DNA from: Bacteroidota bacterium
GTDB lineage: Bacteria > Bacteroidota > Ignavibacteria > UBA10030 > UBA8401
DNA: 64,000 bases
Assembly: GCA_041658205.1 (NCBI GenBank)
Contig: JBBAAO010000001.1
Coordinates: 558,001-622,000 of the forward strand
Reading direction: 5' to 3'
Under the pieces are notes generated by a model. The model searched no databases, was not told the origin of the DNA, and saw only the letters and a program-made list of their open reading frames with translations. A program made the position numbers and the translations under genes. Shown piece after piece: positions 34,223 to 43,444 of this stretch. How positions within the stretch are numbered: the stretch's first letter is position 1; each line of letters opens with the position of its first letter.

Positions 34223-36619
34223 ATGCTGAAGTTACGTCACCTGTTGTTGTCTATCGTAATGCTGCTTTGTACAGAGTTTAGTGCTGCACAGGGAGGTTTC
34301 AATGTCCAATTTGTTGGACAAGTGAGAACCAGAGGGACGAACGGATATTCCAATTGTTGGGGCTATGTTTCTCCAGAGGGAAAAGAGTATGCTATTCTTG
34401 GATGTCAAACTGGAACTCAAATAGTTGATATAACTTCTGATACGTTGAAAGAGGTTGCTTTTATTCCCGGTCCTAATTCAGGATGGCGTGAAATGAAAGT
34501 GTATCAGCATTATGCGTATGTGGTTACGGAAGGAAACGGGGCGGGACTTCAAATCATTGATCTCGATTCGCTGAAATTAGTAAATACGATAACAACAACA
34601 CAGGTTCCATCAGGGCATACAATTTCCATTGAAGGAAAATATTTATATATCAACGGTTCACGATACAAAAGCGGCGGCGTTGTTATGCTGGATTTAACAA
34701 ATCCCATTGCTCCGAAGGTAGTTGGTGAGTACGAAGCACAATATGTTCATGATTGTGTTATTAAGAACGATACGATCTATGCTGCGGCGATCAATGGACA
34801 AGGATTAGATATTATTGATGTGACAAATAAAGCAAATCCCAAGCGAGTGAGTCTTACGAACTATCCATATTCTGGAACGCATAATACAGACGTTACTGTC
34901 GACAAAAAATATGTGCTGACAACCGATGAAGTTAATTCCAACCCTGATAGAAATGGAAACCTTTTGCGCGTATGGGATCGTTCTGATATAACGAACCTAA
35001 AATTAGTGGCGACATATGTAGCACGTCCAAAAACGATCGTCCATAATATTCATATTAAAGACCAATATGGTTACTTAGCACATTATTCAGAAGGAGTAAG
35101 AATTCTCGATCTTAAATATCCCGAGATCCCTGTCGAGGTCGGTTATTATGATACATTTAATGGTTCCGTGAACAACTATATCGGTGCATGGGGAACATTC
35201 CCATATTTTGCATCGAACAAAGTGATTATTTCGGATATTAGCGGCGGATTATTTGTGATAAAGTTTCCTGGACAAAATGGTTCCATAAAAACGGCACGCG
35301 CAATTGTTACCGTTGTGGATTCTGCCACCAACGTACCAATCAGCGGCGTGAAAGTTGTTCTTCCCGGACGGTTTGATACACTGCTCACAGATAGTCAAGG
35401 TAAAATAAAGTTTGGCGCTTTGTCTGATACATTAACGGCGGCATTTTCCAAATCGACCTATGCTACGGGATATGGAACAAAGTTTCAAAAAATATTGATG
35501 AAATATGATTCGGTAATGAATATTACTGTGGCTCTTACACAGAGTTTGAGTGGATCATTAGCATGTGTTGTGACCAATAAAGCGACAGCAAAACCGGTAA
35601 GGGATTTTAGAATCAGAATCATCGATACGCCGATTGAAGGATTAACGGATTCGTCCGGTAAATTTTCCACTCCTACACTGTTGGGAGGGAGAAAATTTTC
35701 GGTGGTTGCCGCGCAATGGGGCTTTACTGCGGAAACAGTTTCTGTCAACATTGTTGGCGGAATTGTCAATAATGTTGCTATTCAATTAGCACCAAATGGT
35801 CTGGATGATTTTGAAATTGACCGAGGATGGGTGGTGGGAAGTCCACAAGATTCTGGTGTATCAGGAAAATGGGAACGGGTAAAACCAAATGTGACTGTTG
35901 TAGGTTTAGATACCCTTCAACCAAAAGAAGATCATTCTACCAATGGAACATTGTGTTTTATTACGGGGGGATCCTCTGTCACAACGGATTATGTCGATTA
36001 CAGAACAACATTAACCTCTCCGTCATTTAATCCGGAAGGCATGACGCTTCCCACACTTACGTATTGGGTATTTTTTAGTTCACGGTCATCGGCAAAAGAT
36101 GATACGCTTTATGTTGATGTTTCAAACGACAACGGCCAGACCTGGAAGATAGCCAACACTATTTTCGGGAAGCAGCCATTTTGGAAACAATATCGGATTG
36201 ATTTAAAGAGTGTACTTCCAGTAACGGAACAAATGAAAATCCGATTTGTAGCAAAAGACGGAGGTAATTCTTCCATCCTTGAAGCTTCTGTGGATGATAT
36301 TGCGTTTGGTGAGAATCTTCAATTGAATGTTGCACAAGATCAAAGTGCAATACCGGCAGCATTTGCTTTGCGCCAGAATTATCCAAATCCTTTTAATCCC
36401 TCGACGACAATTGAATATCACATTCCTTCACAGGCTTTTGTCACGCTCAGTGTGTTCGATGTTTTGGGTAAACAGGTTGCTTCTCTTGTTCACCATCAAA
36501 AAACTCCAGGGAGATATTCAGTGACATTCAATGCAGTGGGTTTATCGAGCGGGATCTATTTCTACAGACTTCAAGCAGGAGCATTCGTTGAATCAAAGAA
36601 ATTGATGTTAGTAAAGTAG
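34223..36619 (+). CDS. Secreted LVIVD-repeat (choice-of-anchor B) protein with T9SS sorting domain
   Basis: The frame is open from 34106, but ATG 34223 follows AAGGAG (34212-34217) and gives a clean signal peptide ending SAAQ; 798 residues result. The N-terminal ~370 residues carry LVIVD repeats (GLQIIDLDSLKLV, VVMLDLTNPIAPKVVGEY, GLDIIDVTNKANP, GVRILDLKYPEIPVEVGYY) forming a propeller. Two carboxypeptidase-regulatory-like beta domains follow (about residues 385-550), then a jelly-roll-like domain, then a T9SS sorting domain (NYPNPFNPSTTIEYHIPS, FDVLGKQVASLV). Function unknown; secreted surface protein. Confidence 0.88.
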   Translation: MLKLRHLLLSIVMLLCTEFSAAQGGFNVQFVGQVRTRGTNGYSNCWGYVSPEGKEYAILGCQTGTQIVDITSDTLKEVAFIPGPNSGWREMKVYQHYAYVVTEGNGAGLQIIDLDSLKLVNTITTTQVPSGHTISIEGKYLYINGSRYKSGGVVMLDLTNPIAPKVVGEYEAQYVHDCVIKNDTIYAAAINGQGLDIIDVTNKANPKRVSLTNYPYSGTHNTDVTVDKKYVLTTDEVNSNPDRNGNLLRVWDRSDITNLKLVATYVARPKTIVHNIHIKDQYGYLAHYSEGVRILDLKYPEIPVEVGYYDTFNGSVNNYIGAWGTFPYFASNKVIISDISGGLFVIKFPGQNGSIKTARAIVTVVDSATNVPISGVKVVLPGRFDTLLTDSQGKIKFGALSDTLTAAFSKSTYATGYGTKFQKILMKYDSVMNITVALTQSLSGSLACVVTNKATAKPVRDFRIRIIDTPIEGLTDSSGKFSTPTLLGGRKFSVVAAQWGFTAETVSVNIVGGIVNNVAIQLAPNGLDDFEIDRGWVVGSPQDSGVSGKWERVKPNVTVVGLDTLQPKEDHSTNGTLCFITGGSSVTTDYVDYRTTLTSPSFNPEGMTLPTLTYWVFFSSRSSAKDDTLYVDVSNDNGQTWKIANTIFGKQPFWKQYRIDLKSVLPVTEQMKIRFVAKDGGNSSILEASVDDIAFGENLQLNVAQDQSAIPAAFALRQNYPNPFNPSTTIEYHIPSQAFVTLSVFDVLGKQVASLVHHQKTPGRYSVTFNAVGLSSGIYFYRLQAGAFVESKKLMLVK

Positions 36620-36642
36620 AAATTCTTCATGTGGAACACATG

Positions 36643-36680
36643 AATCCCTGAAATCAGATGTGATTTCAGGGATTTTTTGT
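36643..36680 (+). terminator. Rho-independent terminator after the secreted-protein genes
   Basis: AATCCCTGAAATCA and TGATTTCAGGGATT form a 14-bp stem with a GATG loop followed by TTTT. It closes the aroK-aroB-cargo transcript. Confidence 0.92.
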
Positions 36681-36759
36681 TTATTGAATTCACAACGAAA
36701 TAGTCGTATGTTTCTATTACTAATAGATCTTCAACATTCAATTCACTAAGGAATTTGAC

Positions 36760-38598
36760 ATGGAAATACCCTCCTTCGTTAAACACGAACGGCTCAAACA
36801 ATGGGTCAAAGAAATTATCGCACTAACAAAACCGGATAAAGTACACTGGTGCGATGGTACTGACAAAGAATACGATGAACTGTGCGACCAGATGGTTAAG
36901 AGTGGAACATTCAAGAAATTGAATCCCAAGAAACGACCCAATAGTTATCTCGCATTTTCTGATCCGTCCGATGTAGCCCGAGTTGAAGATAGAACATATA
37001 TTTGCAGCAAGCGCCGTACCGATGCCGGACCAATGAATAATTGGGTCGATCCCAAAGAGATGAAAACGACATTGAACAAATTGTTTGATGGTTGTATGGC
37101 CGGCAGGACGATGTACATTGTTCCGTTTAGCATGGGTCCTCTCGGATCACGTATAGCACACATTGGTGTTGAGATAACTGATTCACCGTATGTTGTTGTT
37201 AATATGAAAATTATGACACGCATGGGAAAAGCGGTGTATGATGTTTTAGGAGATCAAGGTGAGTTTGTTCCGTGTGTTCATTCAGTTGGAATGCCGCTGA
37301 AAGGCGGTCAAAAAGATGTTACGTGGCCATGTAATAGAGAGCATAAATACATTGTGCATTTTCCTGAAGAACGAAGTATCTGGTCCTTTGGCAGCGGCTA
37401 TGGTGGAAATGCGCTATTAGGAAAAAAATGTTTCGCCCTCCGGATTGCTTCTGCAATGGCTCGCGATGAAGGCTGGCTAGCGGAACATATGTTGATTCTC
37501 GGTGTGGAATCGCCGGAAGGACAAAAAACATATGTTGGAGCAGCTTTCCCCAGCGCGTGTGGTAAAACAAATTTTGCGATGCTGATTCCACCAAAATCAT
37601 TTGCAGGTTGGAAAGTTACCACCGTGGGAGATGATATTGCCTGGATCAAACCGGGACAGGACGGAAGATTATATGCCATCAATCCTGAAGCGGGTTTTTT
37701 TGGAGTTGCACCCGGTACGTCAGAAAAAACCAATCCGAATGCAATGGCTTCAATTAAACAAAACACCATTTTCACCAATGTCGCTCTAACAGAAGATGGC
37801 GATGTTTGGTGGGAAGGAATGACGAAAACTCCCCCCGCGAAACTTACGGATTGGCAAGGTCATGAATGGAAGCCGGAAAGCGGAAAAAAAGCAGCTCATC
37901 CGAATGCACGTTTTACTGCACCGGCATACCAATGTCCTTCTATCGATCCAGATTGGGAAAATCCTCAAGGCGTTCCAATCAGTGCTTTCATTTTTGGCGG
38001 ACGACGCAGCACAACAATTCCGCTTATCACCCAGGCCATTAATTGGAACTTCGGCGTTTATATGGCCGCGACAATGGGTTCGGAAACAACTGCAGCAGCT
38101 GTTGGAGCTACGGGAGAAGTTCGCCGAGATCCATTTGCAATGCTGCCATTCTGTGGTTATCACATGGGAGAGTATTTCAATCATTGGTTAAGGATGGGAC
38201 GCGAAATTTACAATCCGCCGAGAATATTCAACGTGAATTGGTTTAGGAAGGACAGTGAAGGAAATTTCTTGTGGCCCGGATATGGGGATAACATGCGTGT
38301 TCTGAAGTGGGTGGTTGAACGAGTCCATGGTCAGGCATTTGCCATCGAAAGTCCGATTGGTTGGATGCCCCGGTATGAAGATATGGATTTTACCGGCTGG
38401 CACGATATTTCTCAAGAACAGTTTTATGAATTGATGGCAGTCGATAAAGAATTATGGAAAAAAGAAATTCTTTCGCACGAAGAACTATTCATTAAAATGT
38501 ATGACCGTCTTCCGAAGGAATTTATGTTGATGCGTGATTTGCTCCTCTCTCAGCTCTGGCGTTCCCCGGAAAAATGGGAAATGGCACCGGAATATTAG
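36760..38598 (+). CDS. pckG: Phosphoenolpyruvate carboxykinase (GTP)
   Basis: The 612-residue enzyme interconverts oxaloacetate and PEP with GTP/GDP. Hallmarks: YVVVNMKIMTRMG, the P-loop-like AAFPSACGKTNFAML with the hyper-reactive cysteine, the metal-binding region VGDDIAWIKPG, the sequence NPEAGFFGVAPGT and FIFGGRRSTTIPL. This GTP form is distinct from the ATP form used by many bacteria. It is monocistronic between two terminators. In an anaerobic Bacteroidota-like cell it can run in either direction, linking glycolysis to the reductive succinate branch. Confidence 0.97.
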   Translation: MEIPSFVKHERLKQWVKEIIALTKPDKVHWCDGTDKEYDELCDQMVKSGTFKKLNPKKRPNSYLAFSDPSDVARVEDRTYICSKRRTDAGPMNNWVDPKEMKTTLNKLFDGCMAGRTMYIVPFSMGPLGSRIAHIGVEITDSPYVVVNMKIMTRMGKAVYDVLGDQGEFVPCVHSVGMPLKGGQKDVTWPCNREHKYIVHFPEERSIWSFGSGYGGNALLGKKCFALRIASAMARDEGWLAEHMLILGVESPEGQKTYVGAAFPSACGKTNFAMLIPPKSFAGWKVTTVGDDIAWIKPGQDGRLYAINPEAGFFGVAPGTSEKTNPNAMASIKQNTIFTNVALTEDGDVWWEGMTKTPPAKLTDWQGHEWKPESGKKAAHPNARFTAPAYQCPSIDPDWENPQGVPISAFIFGGRRSTTIPLITQAINWNFGVYMAATMGSETTAAAVGATGEVRRDPFAMLPFCGYHMGEYFNHWLRMGREIYNPPRIFNVNWFRKDSEGNFLWPGYGDNMRVLKWVVERVHGQAFAIESPIGWMPRYEDMDFTGWHDISQEQFYELMAVDKELWKKEILSHEELFIKMYDRLPKEFMLMRDLLLSQLWRSPEKWEMAPEY

Positions 38599-38604
38599 TT
38601 ATTC

Positions 38605-38639
38605 AAACCATCGGATTGCTTAAACAATCCGATGGTTTT
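38605..38639 (+). terminator. Rho-independent terminator after pckG
   Basis: AAACCATCGGATTG and CAATCCGATGGTTT pair around CTTAAA and are followed by a short T tract. Confidence 0.88.
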
Positions 38640-38796
38640 CTCTTCAATTACCTCTCCTACGAGTAAGAAACTATTCAGCGTTTTCCCAGCTTTGAAATTC
38701 TACACCTAAAAACCTGCTGAAATCATTAAAAATTCAACACTTTCTGCGGTACGCTGTTTGCTTTTTAAGAATACGGTGAACAGAAAGGAGGGTGTC

Positions 38797-39603
38797 ATGA
38801 ATACGATATTTCATCATCCTTTACCTATCAGATTCCATTCAAAAGAAAAGATTGTTGCGACTGTTATCCCGGGGAATTATTCAGTCGCACAAGCCCGGAA
38901 AGAACTTAAGAAGCGGTTGGGTATTAATTTAGAGATGGGATTATTCATCTCTGCGTTGTTTCATATTGCGCTGATAGGAACATATTACGCAGCACAATAT
39001 TATAGTAGTCTTGAAGATGATGCACCGATGGTGAGAATCAGGATTATCAAGTACAGTGAACTTGGACCTCCACCGTCAATTACAAATTCAATGTCAGCGC
39101 CGGCAGTCGGTATAGCAAAGATTTCAAAACCAACAGTTGGTACACCTGTTCCGGTTCCGGATGCAGAAATTAATCCAGAACAGACAATTGCAACACAAGC
39201 GGAGATGAGCGCAGTAACCAGCAATGCAACGCTGGAAGGTGACGGGGAGGGGAGCGAAGTACGCATTGAAGAAGGTGTGACAATCGAAAATGATGAACCC
39301 GGAATGAATGAATTTATTCCGGTAGAAAAAATTCCGCAGGTTGTCTATGCGGAGAAACCGGATTATCCAGAGATCGCGCGTCGCTCAAGCATGGAAGGAT
39401 ACGTTTGGGTGAAAATTCTTGTGGATAAAAACGGAAAACCAAAAAAGGCAGTAGTGATTAAAGAAAATGGCGGAGCAATTTTTAATGAATCCGCAATCAA
39501 TGCTGCAATGAAATATAGATTCACACCCGGTGTAATGAACAGTGGCCCGGTTCAGGTGTGGGTTGCTATCAAATTCAATTTTCAATTAATCGATAGAAAC
39601 TGA
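38797..39603 (+). CDS. TonB-family energy transducer
   Basis: ATG 38797 is chosen because AAAGGAGGG lies 6-7 bp upstream; the frame is open from a TTG at 38758. The 268-residue protein has a cytoplasmic N-terminus, one membrane helix (about residues 47-66, MGLFISALFHIALIGTYYAA), a periplasmic linker poor in the usual Pro-Lys repeats, and a C-terminal TonB domain (KPDYPEIARRSSMEGYVWVK; AAMKYRFTPG). It couples the proton gradient to outer-membrane receptors such as the one at the window start. No exbB/exbD is adjacent. Confidence 0.88.
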   Translation: MNTIFHHPLPIRFHSKEKIVATVIPGNYSVAQARKELKKRLGINLEMGLFISALFHIALIGTYYAAQYYSSLEDDAPMVRIRIIKYSELGPPPSITNSMSAPAVGIAKISKPTVGTPVPVPDAEINPEQTIATQAEMSAVTSNATLEGDGEGSEVRIEEGVTIENDEPGMNEFIPVEKIPQVVYAEKPDYPEIARRSSMEGYVWVKILVDKNGKPKKAVVIKENGGAIFNESAINAAMKYRFTPGVMNSGPVQVWVAIKFNFQLIDRN

Positions 39604-39615
39604 GCGTTCAATATA

Positions 39616-39882
39616 ATGATTGCAAGAGTAGATACTAAAAATCCTAAACTATCTCGTCAAAAACTCGGGAGATTTTTCATCGATCAACATTGTGCCGGCT
39701 GCAGAAATTGTTTTTCACTTGCTCCGGGCAATATTGGTTTTTTATCAATGGTCCAACGTTGTTCAATCATTTATCAGCCAATGAATGAAGAAGAATTGGC
39801 AGTGTTACAACGGGCGTATCTCCAATGTCCGAGTAAAGCATTTCATGATAAAGCAGATATTTTAGAACAAGGAATGGATTAG
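39616..39882 (+). CDS. Small 4Fe-4S ferredoxin-like protein
   Basis: The 88-residue protein has cysteines C26-x2-C29-x2-C32 and a distant C71-Pro, the ligand pattern of single-cluster ferredoxins. An additional cysteine at 49 lies between. The rest is not typical of any named ferredoxin subtype. It lies 12 bp after tonB and 3 bp before the CoA-transferase gene, so it is co-transcribed with metabolic genes; a redox role near acyl-CoA metabolism is possible but not shown. Confidence 0.75.
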   Translation: MIARVDTKNPKLSRQKLGRFFIDQHCAGCRNCFSLAPGNIGFLSMVQRCSIIYQPMNEEELAVLQRAYLQCPSKAFHDKADILEQGMD

Positions 39883-39885
39883 CAT

Positions 39886-41241
39886 ATGGTATCGACTATT
39901 AATGATATCCTTCAGTCTTCAATGCAAAGCCCCGTTTGGCGGAGCAACTACGTTGCTAAATGTATCTCAATGGAACAAGCCGCAGCGCTTGTCTATTCGA
40001 ATGATAATGTCTTTGTCAGCGGTAACGCAGCTTCACCGAAAACATTCTTAAAAACTCTTGCCCAACGATGCCAGGATTTACGAAATGTTTCTGTATTTCA
40101 TCTTCTGTTATTGGGTAAAGATCCGTTTGATGTTGAGGGAAATTCACGCGAACGGATTAGGCATGTCTCTTTTTTTGTGGGAACCGCTGATCGCAAAGCC
40201 ATTAAGGAACATTCTGCAGATTATTTGCCAGTATTTCTAAATGAAATTCCCTCTTTGTTTTATAAAAATATCATACCGCTGGATGTTGTCTTTGTGATGG
40301 TTTCAGTGCCGAATGAAGAGGGTTTTGTCAGTCTGGGAGTTGAATGTGCCGCCTCGTTAGCGGCAATCGAAGCGGGGAAAGTGGTTATTGCGCAGATCAA
40401 TAAAGATATGCCGTTTACATATGGCGAAGCATTAGTACCAATTTCTAAGCTGCATTATATTGTTGAACATACAGAACCATTGTGCGAATTACCGACGCCG
40501 GAGATCAGCGCGATTGAGAAAAAGGTTGCCGATTATATCTCCCCGCTTATCGAAGACGGTTCTACTTTACAATTGGGAATAGGGGGGATTCCCAATGCTA
40601 TCATGGGAGCGCTGGATGGACGAAAGGATCTTGGTGTTCATACAGAAATGTTTTCCGACGGAATGATGGAAATGATGTTAAAAGGGGTCATTACCAACAA
40701 GAAAAAAACAGTCAATCCCGGATACTCCATCGCAACATTTGTGCTGGGGTCAAAAAAGCTGTATGAGTTTGTGAATAAAAATAAATCAATCAAATTATTG
40801 CCGACTGATTCAACGAATAATCCATTCTTGATTGGCCAGAATGAAAAAATTGTTTCTATTAATTCTGCCATCGAGATTGATCTTACCGGACAAGTATGTG
40901 CTGACTCTATCGGAACACAGATCTATAGCGGATTTGGCGGTCAATTAGATTTTGTCCGCGGTGCCGCTGCATCTAAAAACGGGAAAGCGATCATAGCTCT
41001 TCCTGCAATGGCAGCAGGAGGCGCCTGTTCACGCATTGTGCCGATGCTGAAGCAGGGAGCCGGCGTTGTAACAACGCGGGGAGATGTTGAATATGTTGTA
41101 ACGGAATATGGAATTGCATTATTAAAGGGGAAGACTCTGCGGCAGCGTGCGGAAGCGCTGATCGCGATCGCTCATCCCACTGTGCGTCAAGAACTTGAAC
41201 AATGGTTCAGTTCATCATATCACTCTAAGGAAAGAGCGTAA
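39886..41241 (+). CDS. Acetyl-CoA hydrolase/CoA-transferase family protein (Cat1-like)
   Basis: The 451-residue enzyme belongs to the class I CoA-transferase fold used by 4-hydroxybutyrate, succinate and acetate CoA-transferases. It shows LQLGIGGIPNAIMGAL, the catalytic glutamate in GVHTEMFSDGMMEM, a glycine-rich CoA site SGFGGQLDFVRGAA and the tail YVVTEYGIALLKGKTLRQRAEALI. The donor and acceptor acids cannot be decided from sequence. Stop and next start overlap by one base (TAATG), so the following small protein is coupled to it. Confidence 0.88.
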   Translation: MVSTINDILQSSMQSPVWRSNYVAKCISMEQAAALVYSNDNVFVSGNAASPKTFLKTLAQRCQDLRNVSVFHLLLLGKDPFDVEGNSRERIRHVSFFVGTADRKAIKEHSADYLPVFLNEIPSLFYKNIIPLDVVFVMVSVPNEEGFVSLGVECAASLAAIEAGKVVIAQINKDMPFTYGEALVPISKLHYIVEHTEPLCELPTPEISAIEKKVADYISPLIEDGSTLQLGIGGIPNAIMGALDGRKDLGVHTEMFSDGMMEMMLKGVITNKKKTVNPGYSIATFVLGSKKLYEFVNKNKSIKLLPTDSTNNPFLIGQNEKIVSINSAIEIDLTGQVCADSIGTQIYSGFGGQLDFVRGAAASKNGKAIIALPAMAAGGACSRIVPMLKQGAGVVTTRGDVEYVVTEYGIALLKGKTLRQRAEALIAIAHPTVRQELEQWFSSSYHSKERA

Positions 41242-41459
41242 TGGATTCAATCGATAAAAAAGTCACATCACTTATTGCCGAACAAAGAGCGATAGAAGAG
41301 CTTTCATACGAAGTAGAGAAGGTCCTTCATTATTATCAGGAACATCCGCAATATCCTTTGGATTATGAAAAAATCCGGAAAAGAATGCAGGAGGTCAGTT
41401 CCAGATTATCCAAGCTGGGGGAACAAATGCAATCCCTGACAAAAGTCAAGAAAGCCTGA
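41241..41459 (+). CDS. Small coiled-coil protein, unknown function
   Basis: The 72-residue, highly charged protein (no Cys, Trp) is predicted almost fully helical, with a C-terminal heptad stretch IRKRMQEVSSRLSKLGEQM. The start overlaps the stop of the CoA-transferase gene by one base, so it is translated from the same message. No family recognised. Confidence 0.6.
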   Translation: MDSIDKKVTSLIAEQRAIEELSYEVEKVLHYYQEHPQYPLDYEKIRKRMQEVSSRLSKLGEQMQSLTKVKKA

Positions 41460-41480
41460 ACGGTCGGTAATGAGGTTCGT

Positions 41481-41963
41481 ATGATTTCTATAAAAAATAT
41501 TTTGGTGACGACAGATCTTTCCGTTGCTTCGTACTCTGCAATGGAATATGCATCATGGCTTTCAAAAAAAGAAAAAGCAACCGTGACCCTGTTCTATAGT
41601 GTCGATAACCTTCCATCTGTTGCCTATCATACTGTTGATCTCACTTTCGATAAATTTCGAGAGGAGATCCTTACGTTTGAACGGAAACGACTGATGGAAT
41701 TTTCAGATACGTTCAAAAAGGATTTTTCTAAAAACCTGAACGTCGTACTAACGGAAGGGAACGCTGCTCAATCAATAGTACAATATGCAAAACAAAACTC
41801 CATCGACATCATCATCATGAGCACTCATGGCAGAACCGGAATTCCCCATGTTGTCTTGGGTAGCGTCGCAGAACGAGTGGTAAGGACAGCGCATTGTCCG
41901 GTATTGACTGTTAAATCGCAAAGTGTACCAGTCCCGCCAAGAAAAAATACTCGAAGAAAGTAA
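41481..41963 (+). CDS. Universal stress protein (UspA family)
   Basis: The 160-residue protein has the Usp alpha/beta fold: KNILVTTDLSVASYSAMEYA at the N-terminus, DIIIMSTHGRTG and the ATP-binding G-2x-G-9x-G(S) motif (HGRTGIPHVVLGSVAERVV). The N-terminal Asp and the glycine motif indicate an ATP-binding subtype. It is the last gene of the tonB-ferredoxin-CoA-transferase cluster and is followed by a hairpin. Confidence 0.92.
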   Translation: MISIKNILVTTDLSVASYSAMEYASWLSKKEKATVTLFYSVDNLPSVAYHTVDLTFDKFREEILTFERKRLMEFSDTFKKDFSKNLNVVLTEGNAAQSIVQYAKQNSIDIIIMSTHGRTGIPHVVLGSVAERVVRTAHCPVLTVKSQSVPVPPRKNTRRK

Positions 41964-41994
41964 TATTAATACATATTGGTACTCTTCACCCTTC

Positions 41995-42027
41995 CCTTTG
42001 CTATTGAAAATATCAAAGGGATTTTTG
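41995..42027 (+). terminator. Probable terminator after the stress-protein gene
   Basis: CCCTTTG (41995-42001) pairs with CAAAGGG (42015-42021) and is followed by ATTTTT. The stem is short, so confidence is moderate. Confidence 0.65.
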
Positions 42028-42206
42028 CTTTAAAAACCATTCGTCAAAATAGCCCATTTAGACAGACTCTTCTCAGTGTGATCCTATACTCTCACTAATT
42101 GCATAAAAAAACACTTTTTGTGTTGTAGATAACGTTATCATTCATTTTACGGAAGTTTATTGTTTTTAGGGTGATAAACACATATATTTCCACTTAACCT
42201 TGAAGG

Positions 42207-42905
42207 ATGATAGCCGAAAACATTCAAAATATTGAGGAAACGCTCAAAAAAACGTGCATCCGCACCGGTAGAAATCCTGAAGATGTGAAATTCATTGCTG
42301 TAAGTAAGACTTTTGGTGCAAAAAATGTTCTTGAAGCAATTGATGCAGGAGTTATTGATTTTGGTGAGAATTATGTTCAAGAATTGCTTGAAAAGCATAA
42401 TGCATTGCTAGATAAAAACATTCAATGGCATTTTATTGGTCATTTGCAGTCGAATAAAGTGAAGTATATTGCGGATTGGATTCATTTGATCCATTCTGTG
42501 GATAGTGAAAGTCTTGCGTTTGAAATTCAAAAACGTGCAGAGAAGAACAGCAGAACAATTGATGTTCTTGTTGAAGTGAATACATCCGAAGAAGCGACAA
42601 AATTTGGTGTAAAACCAGATCAAGCATTAGCATTGATTCAATCCGTTAGCTGTTTTTCCAATCTGAACCTTAAAGGATTGATGACGATTGGACCATTTAC
42701 GGATGACAAAGCTGAATCACGAATTTCATTTAAACTATTGCGATCGATCTTTACCGAAGCAAACAGCGCCGGATTTTTAAAACAGCCATTGACTGTGCTT
42801 TCCATGGGAATGACACACGATTACGAAACGGCAATCGAAGAGGGTTCAACCATGGTTCGTATCGGGACAGCAATTTTTGGGGCAAGAACAAAAAACATTC
42901 ATTGA
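42207..42905 (+). CDS. yggS: YggS/YlmE-family PLP-binding protein
   Basis: The 232-residue single-domain alanine-racemase-fold protein binds PLP through K34 in FIAVSKTF and keeps GENYVQELLEK, IQWHFIGHLQSNKVK, VNTSEEATKFG and SMGMTHDYETAIEEGSTMVRIGTAIFG. It maintains PLP homeostasis. It heads a cluster (divIVA, punA, ileS, dksA-like, lspA, rluD) that mirrors the order seen downstream of ftsZ in Firmicutes, where this gene is ylmE. The start ATG is preceded by no strong Shine-Dalgarno sequence. Confidence 0.95.
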   Translation: MIAENIQNIEETLKKTCIRTGRNPEDVKFIAVSKTFGAKNVLEAIDAGVIDFGENYVQELLEKHNALLDKNIQWHFIGHLQSNKVKYIADWIHLIHSVDSESLAFEIQKRAEKNSRTIDVLVEVNTSEEATKFGVKPDQALALIQSVSCFSNLNLKGLMTIGPFTDDKAESRISFKLLRSIFTEANSAGFLKQPLTVLSMGMTHDYETAIEEGSTMVRIGTAIFGARTKNIH

Positions 42906-42916
42906 TAGGAGGAAGT

Positions 42917-43444
42917 ATGAAGCTCACTCCACTGGATATAAAGAAACAAGAATTCAAAAAAGTTCTTCGCGGGTATGATTCCGTAGAAGTGGATGCTTTT
43001 TTGGATACACTTTCTGCAGAATTTGCAGACTTGTTGAAACAGGCAAAAGAGATGCGTGAACTGGCAATCGAAAATGAAGTGCAGCTTCGCGATTATAAAC
43101 AGAAAGAACGGGATCTGCAGCAAGTATTAATGCAGGCACAAGAAAACAGTGCCCGCACAATTGATAATGCACGAAAAGAGGGGGAGCTGATCATTCAGGA
43201 ATCCGAACTCAAGGCGAGCCAGATTGTTGATTACGCCCGTATGGAAGTGATGAGAGCGAAAGAGGAAGTGACCAATCTGCGTGCAAAGAAAGAAGCTCTG
43301 GTTAGTAGATTGAAAGTACTGTTGAATTCTGAAGTTGAGTTAATTAAAGCACTTGAAGTAGATGAGGAGATGAATAAACGCGATCAAAGCCAGGGAACAG
43401 GGAGAGAACTTTTTCAAATTGATGATGTATTAAAAAAATTATAA
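42917..43444 (+). CDS. DivIVA-domain protein
   Basis: ATG 42917 follows AGGAGG closely; the frame opens at TTG 42902. The 175-residue protein has the DivIVA N-terminal membrane-targeting domain (LTPLDIKKQEFKKVLRGYD, EVDAFLDTLSAEF) and a long coiled coil to about residue 150. In Gram-positives such proteins mark poles and septa; in Bacteroidota-related bacteria the role is undefined. It ends in the TAATG overlap with punA. Confidence 0.9.
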   Translation: MKLTPLDIKKQEFKKVLRGYDSVEVDAFLDTLSAEFADLLKQAKEMRELAIENEVQLRDYKQKERDLQQVLMQAQENSARTIDNARKEGELIIQESELKASQIVDYARMEVMRAKEEVTNLRAKKEALVSRLKVLLNSEVELIKALEVDEEMNKRDQSQGTGRELFQIDDVLKKL

